Shown here one piece after another: positions 35,643 through 43,919 of a stretch of 64,000 bases of DNA. The stretch's first letter is position 1. Each line of letters starts with the position of its first letter. Source of the stretch: CAVQBJ01 sp963710725 (GTDB lineage: Bacteria > Actinomycetota > Thermoleophilia > Solirubrobacterales > Solirubrobacteraceae); assembly GCA_963710725.1 (NCBI GenBank), contig CAVQBJ010000005.1:186001-250000 (forward strand), given 5' to 3'. A program made the position numbers and the translations under genes. A model generated the notes under the pieces. The model did no database searches. It was not told the DNA's origin and was given only the letters and a program-made list of their open reading frames with translations.

Positions 35643-35680
35643 CGCGACCGAGCCCCCAACTGGAAGGGGGCTCGGTCGCG
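35643..35680. other. Perfect 15-base inverted repeat (hairpin) between uvrA and the NTF2-like gene
   Basis: Arms 35643-35657 and 35666-35680 are perfectly complementary (CGCGACCGAGCCCCC) around an 8-base loop. No T-run follows on either strand. It lies upstream of both divergent genes, so it is not a usual terminator; it could be a protein site or a leader hairpin of the rightward gene. The rest of 35579-35842 has no supported gene. Confidence 0.6.
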
Positions 35681-35842
35681 CAGGACCCACGCCCGCTCAG
35701 CACCTGGCCGCGATGGATACCCCGTCGAACGGCTCACTTTCGCCAGGTGGCGGTCGGGGCGCGGGGACGGGCCGACGCAGCGCCGGCGCTCGCTGAGGAG
35801 CACAATGTCAAGGGCAACGTCAGCCCTCAGGAGGTCATCGGG

Positions 35843-36376
35843 ATGAGCACCGAGACGACGCACAGTGGACCGACCGCGCAGGATCCGGCGGTGACGACGC
35901 GGCGGTATCGCGCGGCGACCGAGGCGCTCGATGCCGAAGGGGTGGCGCAGACGCTGGCCGAGGACGCGGTGATGCGATCGCCGATCAGCTCGCTCGCGCG
36001 GTTCGAGGGCCGGGCGGCGATTCGCGACGTGCTGAGCGTCGTGTTCGCAGAGATCAGCGACCCCGTCGGCGTGACGGAGATCGGCGACGGCAGCGACGAG
36101 CGCGTGCTCATCGTCCGCTCGCACGTGCGCGGCGAGGACCTCGAGGAGGCGGTCTGGCTGCGCTTCGACGAGCAGGGGCTGATCCGCGAGCTCACCCTCT
36201 TCATCCGCCCGGCGCCCGCGCTCACCGCGCTGATGGCGGCGATCGGCCCACCCCTGGCCGCCCGTCAGTCGCGCATCCGCGGCGCGATCGCGACCGCCAT
36301 GACCCGCCCCCTCGCCGCCCTCGTGCACCACGGCGACCCCCTCGCCATCCGCCTGGCCGGCGTCCGCCGCTGGTAA
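35843..36376 (+). CDS. NTF2/SnoaL-like protein
   Basis: 177 residues. The sequence ATEALDAEGVAQTLAEDAVMRSPIS, FEGRAAIRDVL and WLRFDEQGLIRELTLFIRP matches the cone-shaped SnoaL/NTF2-like fold (about 20-130). The C-terminal 45 residues form a hydrophobic/basic helix. Such domains bind small hydrophobic molecules or act as isomerases; the substrate is unknown. AGGAGG lies 7 bases before the ATG. It stands alone, with a hairpin right after it. Confidence 0.75.
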   Translation: MSTETTHSGPTAQDPAVTTRRYRAATEALDAEGVAQTLAEDAVMRSPISSLARFEGRAAIRDVLSVVFAEISDPVGVTEIGDGSDERVLIVRSHVRGEDLEEAVWLRFDEQGLIRELTLFIRPAPALTALMAAIGPPLAARQSRIRGAIATAMTRPLAALVHHGDPLAIRLAGVRRW

Positions 36377-36384
36377 CAGCGTCG

Positions 36385-36418
36385 CCCCGCCGACCCGTGC
36401 GTAAACGGGTCAGCGGGG
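36385..36418 (+). terminator. Hairpin after the NTF2-like gene
   Basis: 14-base arms (36385-36398 and 36405-36418) with one mismatch and a GCGTAA loop, 9 bases after the stop. There is no T-tract. Confidence 0.6.
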
Positions 36419-36592
36419 GTCGCGGTCGGTACTGTCGCCCCGACCGTCGCCGCCACAGCCGAGCGAACCCGCCCCAGCGCCTCGTCACCCACCCCTCGGC
36501 CCACCCCGGCCGTCGGGCCCGCCGCTCGGCGCGACCCTCAACGAACGAGCCAGAGCGCCGCGCATAGAGGGCGCGAGCGGTGGCGCACGACG

Positions 36593-36625
36593 CGCCCAGA
36601 ACCCCTTTTCTCGGGGTTCTGGGCG
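36593..36625 (-). terminator. Strong hairpin downstream of the DivIVA-like gene (bidirectional)
   Basis: Perfect 13-base arms 36593-36605 and 36613-36625 with a 7-base loop, extended by further GGTGGCGC/GCGCCAC pairing. It lies between convergent genes and can terminate either strand. The rest of 36377-36665 holds no gene. Confidence 0.65.
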
Positions 36626-36665
36626 TGGCGGGAGCCACCGCGCCACACGCCTAAAAGAGGGCGCG

Positions 36666-37589
36666 CTACCCCTCGACCGCCGAAAACACCTCGTCGAGCA
36701 AGGCCGCCCGATCGGCGATATCGAAGTTATCGGCCAGGTACCGGTCCGCCTCCTCGCGCGACTGCCCGTTGAGCGCCATGTTGAGGGCGATCAGCCGGGC
36801 GTCGACCTCCGACGAGCGCGGCTCCTCGCCGGACTCCTCGCCCGCCGGCACCGGCTCGGGGGCCGCCTCGGGCTCGGCCTCTTCCTCCTCGACGACGGAG
36901 ATCTCGACGACCTCCTCGACGGCCGCCTCGTCGTCGGGCGGCTCGGGCTCCTCGGCCTCGGCGGCCTTCGACCGCGGCACGGCGGGCGACACCTTCCCGA
37001 CGCCTTCGAAGGCCGGGCTCCAATCCTCCTCGTGGGCGCCGACGATGCCCTCCTCGTCGCCGACGGGCTCCTCGGCGTGCGCCGTCGTGCCGCCGCGCTT
37101 GCGCCCGGCGGCGTCGTACAGATCTCCCATGTTGCCCTCGAGCAAGGCGAGGTCGGCGGTCAGGCGGTTGGCGCCCGTGCGCAGGCTCTCGATGAGCGCG
37201 GACACCTCGTTCTCCATCGCGCCGACGCGCTGGAGCATGAGCGCCGTCGCCTTGGAGACCTCCTCGACGTGCGACTGAGCTCGCTCGACGGCCTCGTCGC
37301 GCGTCTGCTCGGCGTCGCGCTCGGCGTCCTGGCTGACGCGGCGCGCCTCGAGCTCGGCCTGGCGCTTGATGTCCGCGGCCGTAGTCTCGGCCGCCTCGAC
37401 GATCGCCTGCACCTGGGTGGCCGCGGCCGAGGCGAGCGACTCGCCGCGGCGAGTCTGCTGCTGGGAGCGGCGCAGCGCTTCGACGTCGTTCGCCAGCAGC
37501 GCGAGGTGGGCGTCGACCGCGCCGGCGTCGTAGCCGCGCCGAACGAACGGAAAGTCTCTCTTCTCGATGGTCTGCCGGTCGAGGTCCAA
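36666..37589 (-). CDS. DivIVA-like coiled-coil protein with acidic linker and C-terminal helical domain
   Basis: 307 residues. The N-terminus (TIEKRDFPFVRRGYDAGAVDAHL) is a DivIVA-type membrane-curvature domain; residues 35-150 form a long coiled coil. Then a strongly acidic Glu/Pro/Val linker (about 170-260) and a compact C-terminal segment (ARLIALNMALNGQSREEADRYLADNFDI) resembling a UBA-like three-helix domain. DivIVA proteins organise cell poles or division sites. TTG 37589 is supported by GGAGG 7 bases upstream. Its neighbours are uvrB and the terminators, so no cell-division operon context is visible. Confidence 0.8.
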   Translation of the reverse strand: MDLDRQTIEKRDFPFVRRGYDAGAVDAHLALLANDVEALRRSQQQTRRGESLASAAATQVQAIVEAAETTAADIKRQAELEARRVSQDAERDAEQTRDEAVERAQSHVEEVSKATALMLQRVGAMENEVSALIESLRTGANRLTADLALLEGNMGDLYDAAGRKRGGTTAHAEEPVGDEEGIVGAHEEDWSPAFEGVGKVSPAVPRSKAAEAEEPEPPDDEAAVEEVVEISVVEEEEAEPEAAPEPVPAGEESGEEPRSSEVDARLIALNMALNGQSREEADRYLADNFDIADRAALLDEVFSAVEG

Positions 37590-37724
37590 GCCTGTTCCTC
37601 CGGAATGAGCGGTGGTGGTCGCCTGGCGCCCACGTCCTCGGCGGGCGCGAGCGACCGAGCGCGGCCTAGCCTAGCGAAAGCCCCCGTTTAGGGTGCCGCT
37701 CACGAACGTGCTCGGCGCGCGCGC

Positions 37725-39752
37725 CTACGAGGCGCCCGCGGGGGTCTCGCTCGACTGCGCCGTCGCCGCGTCCCGGCGCAGCTCGCGCAGCTCGTCGCGC
37801 AGCTGGGCTGCGTACTCGAAGCGCAGGTCCTCGGCCGCCGCGAGCATCTCCTCCTCGATCTCGACGATCAGCCGCTGCAGCTCGTGCTCGGGGATCTCCT
37901 CGGTCTGCTTGCGCCGCCGGCTGCGGCCGCGACCCTTGGGGACCTTCGACTCGGACGTGAGGAACTCGGCGATGTCGGAGATGCCCTTGACGATCGTCGA
38001 GGCGGTGATGTTGTGCTCCTCGTTGTAAGCGACCTGGATCGCGCGCCGTCGGTCCGTCTCGGCGATCGCGGCCCGCATCGCGTCGGTTTCCTTGTCCGCA
38101 TACATGAGCACGCGCCCCTCGACGTTGCGCGCCGCACGACCGATCGTCTGGATGAGCGACGTCTCGCCGCGCAGGAAGCCCTCCTTGTCGGCGTCGAGGA
38201 TGGCCACGAGCGACACCTCGGGCAGGTCGAGGCCCTCGCGCAGGAGGTTGACCCCGACGAGCACGTCGTACTCACCCAGGCGCAGGTCGCGGATGATCTG
38301 GATGCGCTCGAGCGTGTCGATCTCCGAGTGCAGGTAGCGGACCTTGAAGCCCAGCTCGAGCAGGTAGCCGGACAGGTCCTCGCTCATCTTCTTGGTCAGC
38401 GTCGTCACCAGCACGCGCTCGTTGCGCTGCGCGCGCTGGCGGATCTCGTTCATGAGGTCGTCGATCTGGTTGCGCGTCGCGCGCACCTCGACCTCGGGGT
38501 CGACGATGCCGGTCGGTCGCACGATCTGCTCGACGACGCGCTGCGCGCGCGCACGCTCATACGGCCCCGGCGTGGCCGACACGAACACCATCTGGGGCGT
38601 GATCGACAGGAACTCGTCGAAGGTCTGCGGGCGGTTGTCGAGCGCGCTCGGCAGACGGAAGCCGAAGTCGACGAGCGTCTGCTTGCGCGAGCGGTCGCCC
38701 TCGTGCATGCCGCCGATCTGCGGGACGGTCTGGTGGGACTCGTCGAGGAAGCAGACGAAGTCGTCGGGGAAGTAGTCGAGCAGGCAGTACGGGCGATCGC
38801 CGGGGCGGCGGCCGTCGAGGATGCGCGAGTAGTTCTCGATCCCCGAGCAGAAGCCCATCTCGCGCAGCATCTCCATGTCGTACTGCGTGCGCTGGCGCAG
38901 ACGATGGGACTCGAGCAGCTTCCCCTCGCTCTCGAGCTGCTCGCAGCGCTCGTTGAGCTCGCGTCCGATCTCGGCGACGGCCGCCTCGATCGTGCCCTCC
39001 TTGACGTTGTAGTGCGTGGCCGGCCAGATCGCCACGTGCTCGAGGTCGTCGGCGATGAGCTCGCCGGTGAGCGGGTCGAAGTGCTGCAGGCGCTCGACCT
39101 CGTCCCCGAACAGGGTCGCCCGGAAGGCGGTCTCGGCGTAGGCCGGGAAGACCTCGAGTGTCTCCCCGCGCACCCGGAACGTGCCCCGGGAGAGCGCGGT
39201 GTCGTTGCGCGTGTACTGGATCGAGACGAGCTTGCGCAGCAGCTGGTCTCGGTCGACATATTCTCCCCGGCGCAGGATCTGCATGTTCATCTCATAGGTC
39301 TCGGGCGATCCGAGGCCGAAGATGCACGACACCGAGGCCACGACGATCACGTCGCGCCGGGCGAACACCGCTGCGGTGGCGGCGTGTCGCAGGCGGTCGA
39401 CCTCCTGGTTGATCGCGGAGTCCTTCTCGATATAGAGATCACGAGAGGGGACGTAGGCCTCGGGCTGGTAGTAGTCGTAGTAGGAGACGAAGTACTCGAC
39501 CGCGTTATCGGGGAAGAAGGTGCGGAACTCGTTACACAGCTGCGCGGCGAGGGTCTTGTTGTGCGCCATCACGAGCGTCGGGCGCTGCACGGCCTCGATG
39601 ACACCGGCCATCGTCATCGTCTTGCCGGTGCCCGTCGCCCCGAGCAGCGTCTCGAAGCGGTCGCCCCGCCCGAGGCCCTCGGCGAGCTGCTCGATCGCCC
39701 GCGGCTGGTCGGCCGTCGGGGTGAAGGCGGAGTCGAGCTTGAACGGCGGCAT
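37725..39752 (-). CDS. uvrB: Excinuclease ABC subunit B
   Basis: 675 residues. Helicase motifs: GATGTGKTMTMAG (Walker A), the damage-binding beta-hairpin YYDYYQPEAYVPSRDLYIEKD, FLDESHQ (DEAD-like), and QTIGRAARN (motif VI). A C-terminal UVR domain (about 625-660) binds UvrC. It loads onto damage found by UvrA. A -10-like TAACGT lies 9 bases before the ATG and no ribosome site is present. No SOS box is visible here. Confidence 0.97.
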   Translation of the reverse strand: MPPFKLDSAFTPTADQPRAIEQLAEGLGRGDRFETLLGATGTGKTMTMAGVIEAVQRPTLVMAHNKTLAAQLCNEFRTFFPDNAVEYFVSYYDYYQPEAYVPSRDLYIEKDSAINQEVDRLRHAATAAVFARRDVIVVASVSCIFGLGSPETYEMNMQILRRGEYVDRDQLLRKLVSIQYTRNDTALSRGTFRVRGETLEVFPAYAETAFRATLFGDEVERLQHFDPLTGELIADDLEHVAIWPATHYNVKEGTIEAAVAEIGRELNERCEQLESEGKLLESHRLRQRTQYDMEMLREMGFCSGIENYSRILDGRRPGDRPYCLLDYFPDDFVCFLDESHQTVPQIGGMHEGDRSRKQTLVDFGFRLPSALDNRPQTFDEFLSITPQMVFVSATPGPYERARAQRVVEQIVRPTGIVDPEVEVRATRNQIDDLMNEIRQRAQRNERVLVTTLTKKMSEDLSGYLLELGFKVRYLHSEIDTLERIQIIRDLRLGEYDVLVGVNLLREGLDLPEVSLVAILDADKEGFLRGETSLIQTIGRAARNVEGRVLMYADKETDAMRAAIAETDRRRAIQVAYNEEHNITASTIVKGISDIAEFLTSESKVPKGRGRSRRRKQTEEIPEHELQRLIVEIEEEMLAAAEDLRFEYAAQLRDELRELRRDAATAQSSETPAGAS

Positions 39753-39761
39753 CGCCCGCTC

Positions 39762-39767
39762 ACGTTA
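39762..39767 (-). promoter_or_regulatory. -10-like element of uvrB (leaderless start)
   Basis: Minus-strand TAACGT, 9 bases from the uvrB ATG, the same spacing as for uvrA and rex. Confidence 0.35.
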
Positions 39768-39804
39768 GCGAGCGGCGCGGGGACTCGGGGAGGCCCCCGA
39801 GCGC

Positions 39805-40047
39805 TCAGCCGCGCCGGCGGCGCGGCAGTCGCCCGTCGATCTTCCAGGCCGAGCCCGGCCGGCCGGGCAGGAGCAGCACCAGCAGCAGGCCGACGAAGCT
39901 CAGCAGCAGTCCGGCGGCGAGACCGAAGCGCTCGCCATAGCCCTTGCGGTCGGCCAGCCAGGCCGCGCCCGCCGCCGACAGCAGCCAGATGAACAGCAGG
40001 TAGAGCGCCTTTGCGCCGATGATCCCGGTGGCGGCCAGCATGGTCAT
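39805..40047 (-). CDS. Small two-helix membrane protein at end of liv operon
   Basis: 80 residues with two hydrophobic helices (ALYLLFIWLLSAAGAAWLA and FGLAAGLLLSFVGLLLVLLL) and a basic C-terminus. The ATG overlaps the livF stop by 4 bases, so it is translated with the branched-chain amino acid transporter. I do not recognise it; a helper of the transporter is conceivable. Confidence 0.65.
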   Translation of the reverse strand: MTMLAATGIIGAKALYLLFIWLLSAAGAAWLADRKGYGERFGLAAGLLLSFVGLLLVLLLPGRPGSAWKIDGRLPRRRRG

Positions 40048-40760
40048 GCCCCGAGGTAGGCCCGCTGGACCTCGGGGTCGTCGCGCAGGCTCGCCGAGTC
40101 GCTCGCGATCACGACGCGCCCGGTCTCGAGCACGTAGCCGCGGCGGGCGGCGTCGAGCGCGTAGTTGGCGTTCTGCTCGACCAGCAGGATGGCCACGCCG
40201 CCGCGGTTGATCTCGGCGATCGTCTCGTAGATGCGCTGCACGAGGATCGGGGCGATGCCCATCGACGGCTCGTCGAGCAGCAGCAGCCGCGGTCGGGCCA
40301 TGAGCGCGCGGCCGATCGCGAGCATCTGCTGCTCACCGCCGGACATCGTGCCCGCCTTCTGGCGCTCGCGCTCCTGCAGCCTGGGGAAAAGGGCGAACAC
40401 GCGCTCCAGGTCCTCGGCGGTGTCACCCTTTCGCAGGTAGGCGCCGAGGTCGAGGTTCTCCCGTACGGTCATGCGGTGGAAGCAGTGGCGCCCCTCGGGC
40501 GAGAGCGCGATGCCGAGCGACACGATCTCCTGGGGCGCGAGGCGGGAGATCTCGTGGCCGTCGAAGCGGATCGAGCCCGAGCGGGCGCGCGAGAGCGCCG
40601 CGATCGAACGCAGCGTCGTCGACTTGCCGGCGCCGTTGGACCCGATGAGCGTGACCACCTCGCCATCGCCGACGGTGAGCGACACGCCCTTGAGCGCCTC
40701 GATGCTCCCGTAGAAGGTGTGGATGTCCTGCACCTCGAGCAGCGCGGCGGCCACGGTCAA
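40044..40760 (-). CDS. livF: Branched-chain amino acid ABC transporter ATPase LivF
   Basis: 238 residues. LLEVQDIHTFYGSIEALKGVSL start, Walker A IGSNGAGKSTTL, signature MSGGEQQML, Walker B LLLLDEPSMGIAP and the short C-terminus typical of LivF. With LivG it powers uptake by LivHM. It overlaps livG and the small membrane protein by 4 bases each. Confidence 0.95.
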   Translation of the reverse strand: MTVAAALLEVQDIHTFYGSIEALKGVSLTVGDGEVVTLIGSNGAGKSTTLRSIAALSRARSGSIRFDGHEISRLAPQEIVSLGIALSPEGRHCFHRMTVRENLDLGAYLRKGDTAEDLERVFALFPRLQERERQKAGTMSGGEQQMLAIGRALMARPRLLLLDEPSMGIAPILVQRIYETIAEINRGGVAILLVEQNANYALDAARRGYVLETGRVVIASDSASLRDDPEVQRAYLGA

Positions 40761-41560
40761 TCGTCTCCGGCCGGCTTGCCGAGATACGCCTCGATGACCC
40801 GCGGATCGGCGCGCACCGACGCCGGATCGCCCTCGGCGATCTTCTCGCCGTGGTCGAGCACGGTCACACGCTCGGACACGCCCATCACCACGCGCATGTC
40901 GTGCTCGATGAGCAGGATCGTCAGCGACAGGTCGTCGCGCATGCGGCGCATGAACTGCGTCAGCTCCTCGGACTCGCGCGGGTTCATCCCCGCCGTCGGC
41001 TCGTCGAGGAGCAGCAGCTTCGGATCGGAGGCGAGCGCCCGGGCGATCTCGACGCGGCGCTGATCGCCGTAGGAGAGGTTCGTGGCCAGCCGATCGACGC
41101 CGCGGCGAACCCCGACGTAGTCGAGCACCTCGCGCGCGCGCTCGCGTACCTCCCGCTCCTCGCGGCGGGCCCGCGGCGTGCGCACGATCGCGCCGAACAG
41201 GCCGGTGCGCAGCCGCGCGTTACGGCCGACCATGACGTTCTCGAGCGCCGTCATCGCCGCGAACAGGCGGATGTTCTGGAACGTGCGGGCCACGCCGGCC
41301 TTCGTGATGATGTCGGGGCGCGCGCGCGTCACGTCGCGGCCCTCGAGGATGATGCGCCCGCCGGTCGGCTTGTACAGGCCGGTGAGCATGTTGAAGAACG
41401 TCGTCTTGCCGGCGCCGTTGGGGCCGATGATCGAGACGATCGAGCGGCGCGGGATCGACACCGAGACGTCGTTGACTGCGACGAGGCCGCCGAACTCCTT
41501 CACCACGCGCTCGGCCGTCATGATCGCGTCGGTGGCCGGCGGAGCGGTGGCGGCGCTCAC
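40757..41560 (-). CDS. livG: Branched-chain amino acid ABC transporter ATPase LivG
   Basis: 267 residues. VVKEFGGLVAVNDVSVSI, Walker A IGPNGAGKTTFF, GVARTFQNIRLF (LivG signature after the Q-loop), the ABC signature LSYGDQRRVEIARAL, Walker B LLLLDEPTAGMNP and the C-terminal VIEAYLG. The GTG at 41560 overlaps the livM stop (GTGA), which fixes the start. Confidence 0.95.
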   Translation of the reverse strand: MSAATAPPATDAIMTAERVVKEFGGLVAVNDVSVSIPRRSIVSIIGPNGAGKTTFFNMLTGLYKPTGGRIILEGRDVTRARPDIITKAGVARTFQNIRLFAAMTALENVMVGRNARLRTGLFGAIVRTPRARREEREVRERAREVLDYVGVRRGVDRLATNLSYGDQRRVEIARALASDPKLLLLDEPTAGMNPRESEELTQFMRRMRDDLSLTILLIEHDMRVVMGVSERVTVLDHGEKIAEGDPASVRADPRVIEAYLGKPAGDD

Positions 41561-42729
41561 GCGACCGGCTCCTGGATCTCGACCTCGCCGATGCCCTCCG
41601 AGAGCTCCAGCTGGCGTCGTCGCTCGGGCAGCAGTCCCTGCGGGCGCAGGATCATCACGAACACGAGCAGGAAGCCGAAGATGCCGAACTCGACGTCGGT
41701 GAGCTGGAAGTTGATGCCGAGGTCCGACGGCAGGTTGTTCAGCACCTGCGGGATGAGGTAGTAGTTGATGTAGGACAGCAGCAGCGCGCCGAGCGTCACG
41801 CCCCAGATCGATCCGAGGCCGCCGACGATGACCATCGCGAGCACGAAGATCGAGAAGCCGAACGCGAACTGGTCCGCGTTCACCTCGTTGTAGTAGGCAC
41901 CGAGGAAGGCCCCGGCCATGCCCCCGAACGCGGCGCCCGTCGCGTAGGCGAGCAGCTTCGTGCGGACGAGCGGGATTCCCATCGAGACCGCCGCCACCTC
42001 GTCCTCGCGCAGCGCGACCCAGGCGCGGCCGAGACGCGAGTCGCGCAGGCGCACGTTCACGAACAGCACGATGCACACGAGCACGAACACGAGCCAGTAC
42101 CACGGTCGTAAGTGCAGCTGATCGAAGCTGCCGATGCCGGGGAAGTACACGGCGTCCACCGGGGTGATGCCGATCTCCCCGGCGGTGAGGGTCTGTCCGC
42201 CGCCGAAGACGTGGATGTCCTGCCCGTTGACGGCGACGACGCGCACGATCTCCCCGAAGCCGAGGGTGACGATCGCGATGTAGTCGCCGCGCAGGCGCAG
42301 CGTCGGCGCGCCGATGATGATCCCGGCGACCGAGGTGATGATCACCGCCGCGACGAGGATGAGCACGAAGTTGAGGTGCACCCCGGGCAGCGAGGAGGCG
42401 AAGCTCGAGACGAGCACGTGCACGTTCGCCTTGAAGAAGAAGCCCGAGCCCAGCCACCCCACGGTGTAGGCGCCGAGCGCGAAGAAGGCGACGTAGCCGA
42501 GGTCGAGCAGGCCGGCGAAGCCGACGACGATGTTCAACCCAAGCGCGAAGACGACGTAGCTGAGCGCGATGATCGTCGCGTTGAGGAAGTCCGAGACCTG
42601 CGAGAACAGCAGCGGGAACACCGCGCCGAACAGCAGCAGCGCGCCCGCGAGCGCCCGCGACCACCAGGGCGGCAGCCGCGACCGCAGGGCCGCCCGCCAC
42701 TCCGTCAGCTGGGCACGGAATTCGGTCAT
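41557..42729 (-). CDS. livM: Branched-chain amino acid ABC transporter permease LivM
   Basis: 390 residues and about ten transmembrane helices. VVGFAGLLDLGYVAFFALGAYT is the LivM hallmark, and LRGDYIAIVTLGFGEIVRV plus the cytosolic GRAWVALREDEVAA (EAA-like loop) follow. The ATG at 42729 overlaps the livH stop and has GGGAGG upstream. It forms the membrane channel with LivH. Confidence 0.95.
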   Translation of the reverse strand: MTEFRAQLTEWRAALRSRLPPWWSRALAGALLLFGAVFPLLFSQVSDFLNATIIALSYVVFALGLNIVVGFAGLLDLGYVAFFALGAYTVGWLGSGFFFKANVHVLVSSFASSLPGVHLNFVLILVAAVIITSVAGIIIGAPTLRLRGDYIAIVTLGFGEIVRVVAVNGQDIHVFGGGQTLTAGEIGITPVDAVYFPGIGSFDQLHLRPWYWLVFVLVCIVLFVNVRLRDSRLGRAWVALREDEVAAVSMGIPLVRTKLLAYATGAAFGGMAGAFLGAYYNEVNADQFAFGFSIFVLAMVIVGGLGSIWGVTLGALLLSYINYYLIPQVLNNLPSDLGINFQLTDVEFGIFGFLLVFVMILRPQGLLPERRRQLELSEGIGEVEIQEPVA

Positions 42730-43832
42730 CCCGCCTCCCTCGTCTCCTCGCCGAGCAGTCCGCGGGGGCGCAGGACCATGATCCCGATGAGGTAGGCGAA
42801 CACGACGGCGTCGGTCCACTGCGGCCCGATGCGCGCGTCGGAGATCTGCTGGATGCAGCCGATGATGACGCCGCCCAGCACGGCGCCGCGAACGTTGCCG
42901 ATTCCGCCCATGACCGCGGCCGTGAAGGCGATCAGGCCGGCCTCGAAGCCCTGGAAGTACCAGATCGTCGTCTCGTAGAGGGCGTACACGAGCCCGGCGG
43001 CCCCGGCGAGCATCCCGCCGATGAGGAAGGTGAGCGAGATCGTGCGGTCGACGTTGATGCCCATCAGCCGCGCGGCCTCGGGATCCTGGGCCGTCGCGCG
43101 CATCGCCCGGCCCGCGCGGGTACGCGAGATGAACCAGGCGAGCAGGATGACGAGCGGCACCGTGACGCCGACGGCGAGGACATCGGCGTTACGGATCACG
43201 ATGCCGAAGATGTTGACGATCGCGTGGTTCTCGTTGATGAGGTCGGGCACGCCGACGGGTGACGGGCCGAGCCACAGCAGGCCGACGTTCTGCAGGATGA
43301 AGGAGAAGCCGACCGCCGTGATGAGCGGCGCGAGCTTGGGTGCGTTCCGCAGCGGCCGGTAGGCGACGCGCTCGATGAGGACGTTCAGCGAGCCGGTGGT
43401 GGCCATCGCGATGATGAGCGTCAGCAGCAGGCCGAACACGAGGCCGAGCGGGCCGGTCGCGAGGCCGAGCCCGATCGAGCCCCAGAAGCCGGCGGCCGTG
43501 AACGAGCCGATCATGAACACGTCGCCGTGGGCGAAGTTGATCAGCTCGATGATGCCGTAGACGAGCGTGTAGCCGATCGCGATGAGCGCCCAGATCGCGC
43601 CGTTGGAGATGCCCTCGACGAGGTTCTGCCCGAGCTGCGTGAGGTTGTGGTGGACGACCTCGTGGCCGTTGACGTAGACGGTGTAGCCGTTGATGAGGTC
43701 CTGCAGGCCGTACGCGACCGGCAGGATCGCCAGCGCGATCGGGAGCGCCCAGCGCCCACCGCGGCGGCGGACGGCGTCGAGCGGCCGGGTGAGCGGCGGC
43801 GGAAGCGGCTGGGGCAGGCTCTTGGCTTCCAC
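42726..43832 (-). CDS. livH: Branched-chain amino acid ABC transporter permease LivH
   Basis: 368 residues. An N-terminal extension of about 75 residues (including one extra helix and an extracytoplasmic stretch) precedes the usual LivH core (GISNGAIWALIAIGYTLVYGIIELINFAHGD, RAMRATAQDPEAARLMGI as EAA loop). LivH is normally about 300 residues, so the extension is unusual. The GTG start lacks a strong ribosome site. It is separated from livK by an 87-base gap with a stable hairpin. Confidence 0.93.
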   Translation of the reverse strand: MEAKSLPQPLPPPLTRPLDAVRRRGGRWALPIALAILPVAYGLQDLINGYTVYVNGHEVVHHNLTQLGQNLVEGISNGAIWALIAIGYTLVYGIIELINFAHGDVFMIGSFTAAGFWGSIGLGLATGPLGLVFGLLLTLIIAMATTGSLNVLIERVAYRPLRNAPKLAPLITAVGFSFILQNVGLLWLGPSPVGVPDLINENHAIVNIFGIVIRNADVLAVGVTVPLVILLAWFISRTRAGRAMRATAQDPEAARLMGINVDRTISLTFLIGGMLAGAAGLVYALYETTIWYFQGFEAGLIAFTAAVMGGIGNVRGAVLGGVIIGCIQQISDARIGPQWTDAVVFAYLIGIMVLRPRGLLGEETREAG

Positions 43833-43867
43833 GTCAGCGGCGGCTCACACCCGCGATCCGCGACCGC

Positions 43868-43893
43868 GGGAGGGGGCGCGAACGCCCCCTCCC
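43868..43893 (-). terminator. Very stable UUCG-loop hairpin between livK and livH
   Basis: Perfect 11-base arms (43868-43878, 43883-43893) with the loop reading TTCG on the minus (transcribed) strand. There is no T-run. It lies 26 bases after the livK stop and probably acts as partial terminator or 3' stabiliser, raising livK over livHMGF. Confidence 0.7.
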
Positions 43894-43919
43894 CTGCGGC
43901 CGTGGCTCACTGTCACCGA

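Noticed and set aside
37725..39804. SOS box at uvrB
   Set aside because: No CGAAC-N4-GTTCG-like dyad in the upstream gap, unlike uvrA.
37884..39992. 702-codon plus-strand open frame opposite uvrB
   Set aside because: Antisense to uvrB with no motif of its own.
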